This document shows, piece after piece, positions 62,357 through 64,000 of a DNA stretch of 64,000 bases. Position numbers and translations under genes: made by a program. Source of the DNA: Mesocentrotus franciscanus (taxonomy: Eukaryota; Echinodermata; Echinoidea; Camarodonta; Strongylocentrotidae); contig CP137674.1 of NCBI GenBank assembly GCA_037976565.1, forward strand, positions 30,163,047 through 30,227,046, read 5' to 3'. Within the stretch, counting starts at the first letter, position 1, and each line of letters opens with the position of its first letter. The notes beneath the pieces were generated by a model. The model saw nothing but the letters and a program-made list of their open reading frames with translations, was not told where the DNA came from and ran no database searches.

Positions 62357-62766
62357 TTAAAGATAAAGACCAGTTCTGGTCATGCGATTGCATTGTGAAA
62401 GAAACGTTATGGAATCGATCAGAAAAGGTTGATCATCTAGCATATAAGTATTGGTGTGTACTGCAAGGTTCTGGAATCATCAAAATGATAAGAAATTTGG
62501 CCCAGTCTTGGTAAAGTTACAAGCACTGTACATAGAAAGATGTATATGGGACTACGCTACCACGTGCGCGATATCTATTTGGTCCCAACTAATAGATATA
62601 ATAATTTACCAAATATATCAATTAGTAGGCGGTTTCCCGACTTTCCCAGCAAAATTTGTATCATCACGTATTAGTCAAAACATATTCTTTCACATGATTG
62701 GTAATGAGAGCTTCCATTTCATTTTTTTGAGAGAGGGGCGTTTCCAAAACTGGTCTTTACCTTTAA
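62357..62766. mobile_element. TTAA element (AGGTATAGACC family), copy 2, uninterrupted
   Basis: TTAA|AGATAAAGACCAGTTCT and the reverse complement of the right end TTAA|AGGTAAAGACCAGTTTT. 410 bp; closely related to 31450-32158 and carries the empty target site of its nested insertion. Confidence 0.85.
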
Positions 62767-64000
62767 TATTATAATTATCATTGATTATGGTTATTATCAT
62801 TGATTATGGTTATCATTGTTTATTCATTCTTATTGTTATTATCATTATCTCATCATTTGGGGGCAAAGACATCAAGACACAGTGAATACAAACAAAAAGA
62901 GAGAGTTTGAATATTTATTTAACCCACTTTCTAAATTTAGTAACGGCCAAATTATCATGCACTGCTAGTTATCATTATATCCCCAATCCTCTGCAATTTA
63001 CTTTTTAAAATGAGATATTCCTTCATTACTTCAGTTTCATTCTAATTGTGCTCATAATATTTCTTCTTTTGTTTTCTCTGGGCATCCAACCCCCTTTTCT
63101 CTCTCTCTCTCTGTCCCAAACATGATTCTCTTTCTCTTTCTTAAATGATCCTTCATTCCATCTCAGAAATTAAATTTCTTCACTTCTTTTTTTCCATTAT
63201 ACAAGATTTCTCACGCATAATTTTCCAGAGGGCCATATATCTAAGAAATTAGCATATTCGGACAAACTTTGTTTTTTTTTCCAACATATTTTACTTGCAT
63301 CATCAGATATAACAGCAATTGCTAGCAAGAAGAAATAACAACTTATTTTCTCGTTGGTACCTGCTCCCCAGGCTAGCAATACATGTATTTACATTTGGCA
63401 TCAGAATTTAACTTTGTTTTTTAATATTAGTACGGCCGAGAATCTTACTTCTTTTCCTAATTTGTAAATTGTTAATACATAATCATGTATATATTATATA
63501 TATATCTATACATGTACATATATATATATATACATGTACATATATATATATAAGATATGTATATTTGATATATTATATCAAATCATGATGGGATGATGCA
63601 GTCAGCATTATATTTATTAATTGTTATCCTGTGAAACATGAATCTGCTTGTGAACATGAATGACAAACTTTCAATGTCCTTATGAAATCATAACTATACA
63701 TGTAACTATATTGCAGCTGGAAAGCTGAAATTGCTCAATTTACAAAATACAACACAATAAATGATCAAAATATGAATGACTAAGACGTACAACCATAAAT
63801 CATGCATAATGAAACTATAATAAAAATAATAATAATAGTTTGTTCTTATGTAGTGCTTTTCAGGACCGCAGGCCCTCTCAAAGTGCTTTACAGATATATA
63901 TTATTACCGCGATCATCAGATTCAGGCTTACCCACACACAATGTATGCACATTTTCCACTCCCTGGGGAGCATTCCAGCCGTCATTTTTACAAGCCCACA
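62767..64000. other. Intergenic with simple repeats; partial dispersed repeat at the right edge
   Basis: (TA)n/TACATG at 63480-63555. From ~63845 the sequence GTAGTGCTTTTCAGGACCGC...CAAAGTGCTTTACAGAT looks like the start of a dispersed repeat that runs off the window; a short related piece (GCTTATAAAGCGCTTTCC) is at ~5822. No gene seen. Confidence 0.4.

Overview
This is a window of animal nuclear DNA. It is AT-rich, has long introns with GT-AG borders, is dense in short inverted-repeat transposons, and shows no operon-like packing. Three protein-coding genes can be read, and all three are conserved animal genes. The repeat landscape consists of tRNA-derived SINEs with conserved 3' bodies, TTAA-flanked and hAT-like MITEs, and pervasive TACATG palindromic runs. 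Together with an SYD-1 protein that still has its PDZ domain, this fits a marine invertebrate deuterostome, most likely an echinoderm such as a sea urchin. The species assignment is inference.

Layout. (1) 2864-37650, minus strand: a partial SYD-1/SYDE-type synaptic RhoGAP. The first coding exon (36156-37650) carries a PDZ domain. It is joined in phase across a ~32 kb intron to an exon at 2864-3899 that carries the C2 domain and the first half of the RhoGAP domain. The gene leaves the window on the left. The C2 exon has a 16-nt GT...AG-bounded segment (3542-3557) that breaks the reading frame. A small candidate cassette exon lies in the big intron at 9053-9100. (2) 44009-~45220, plus strand: a compact two-exon gene for mitochondrial ribosomal protein L55 (123 aa). 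(3) 50164-57189, minus strand: ZRANB2, complete in eight coding exons that add up exactly to 314 codons plus stop. It has two RanBP2-type zinc fingers, an acidic stretch and an RS tail.

The three genes have no obvious functional link: synaptic Rho regulation, mitochondrial translation and splicing regulation.

The rest is intron or intergenic DNA with mobile elements. At least four terminal-repeat classes can be told apart by their target-site duplications: TTAA elements (25732-26337, 31450-32158, 62357-62766), 6-bp-TSD elements sharing a CTGCCAACA terminal core (12712-13039, 13407-14312, 31547-31832), an 8-bp-TSD hAT-like element (59786-60045), and TA or 3-bp-TSD elements (15971-16146, 21098-21594, 54377-54695). 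One 6-bp element is nested inside a TTAA element, and a second copy of the TTAA element elsewhere in the window preserves the empty target site. I found no bacterial-type system, CRISPR array, rRNA or intact tRNA gene.
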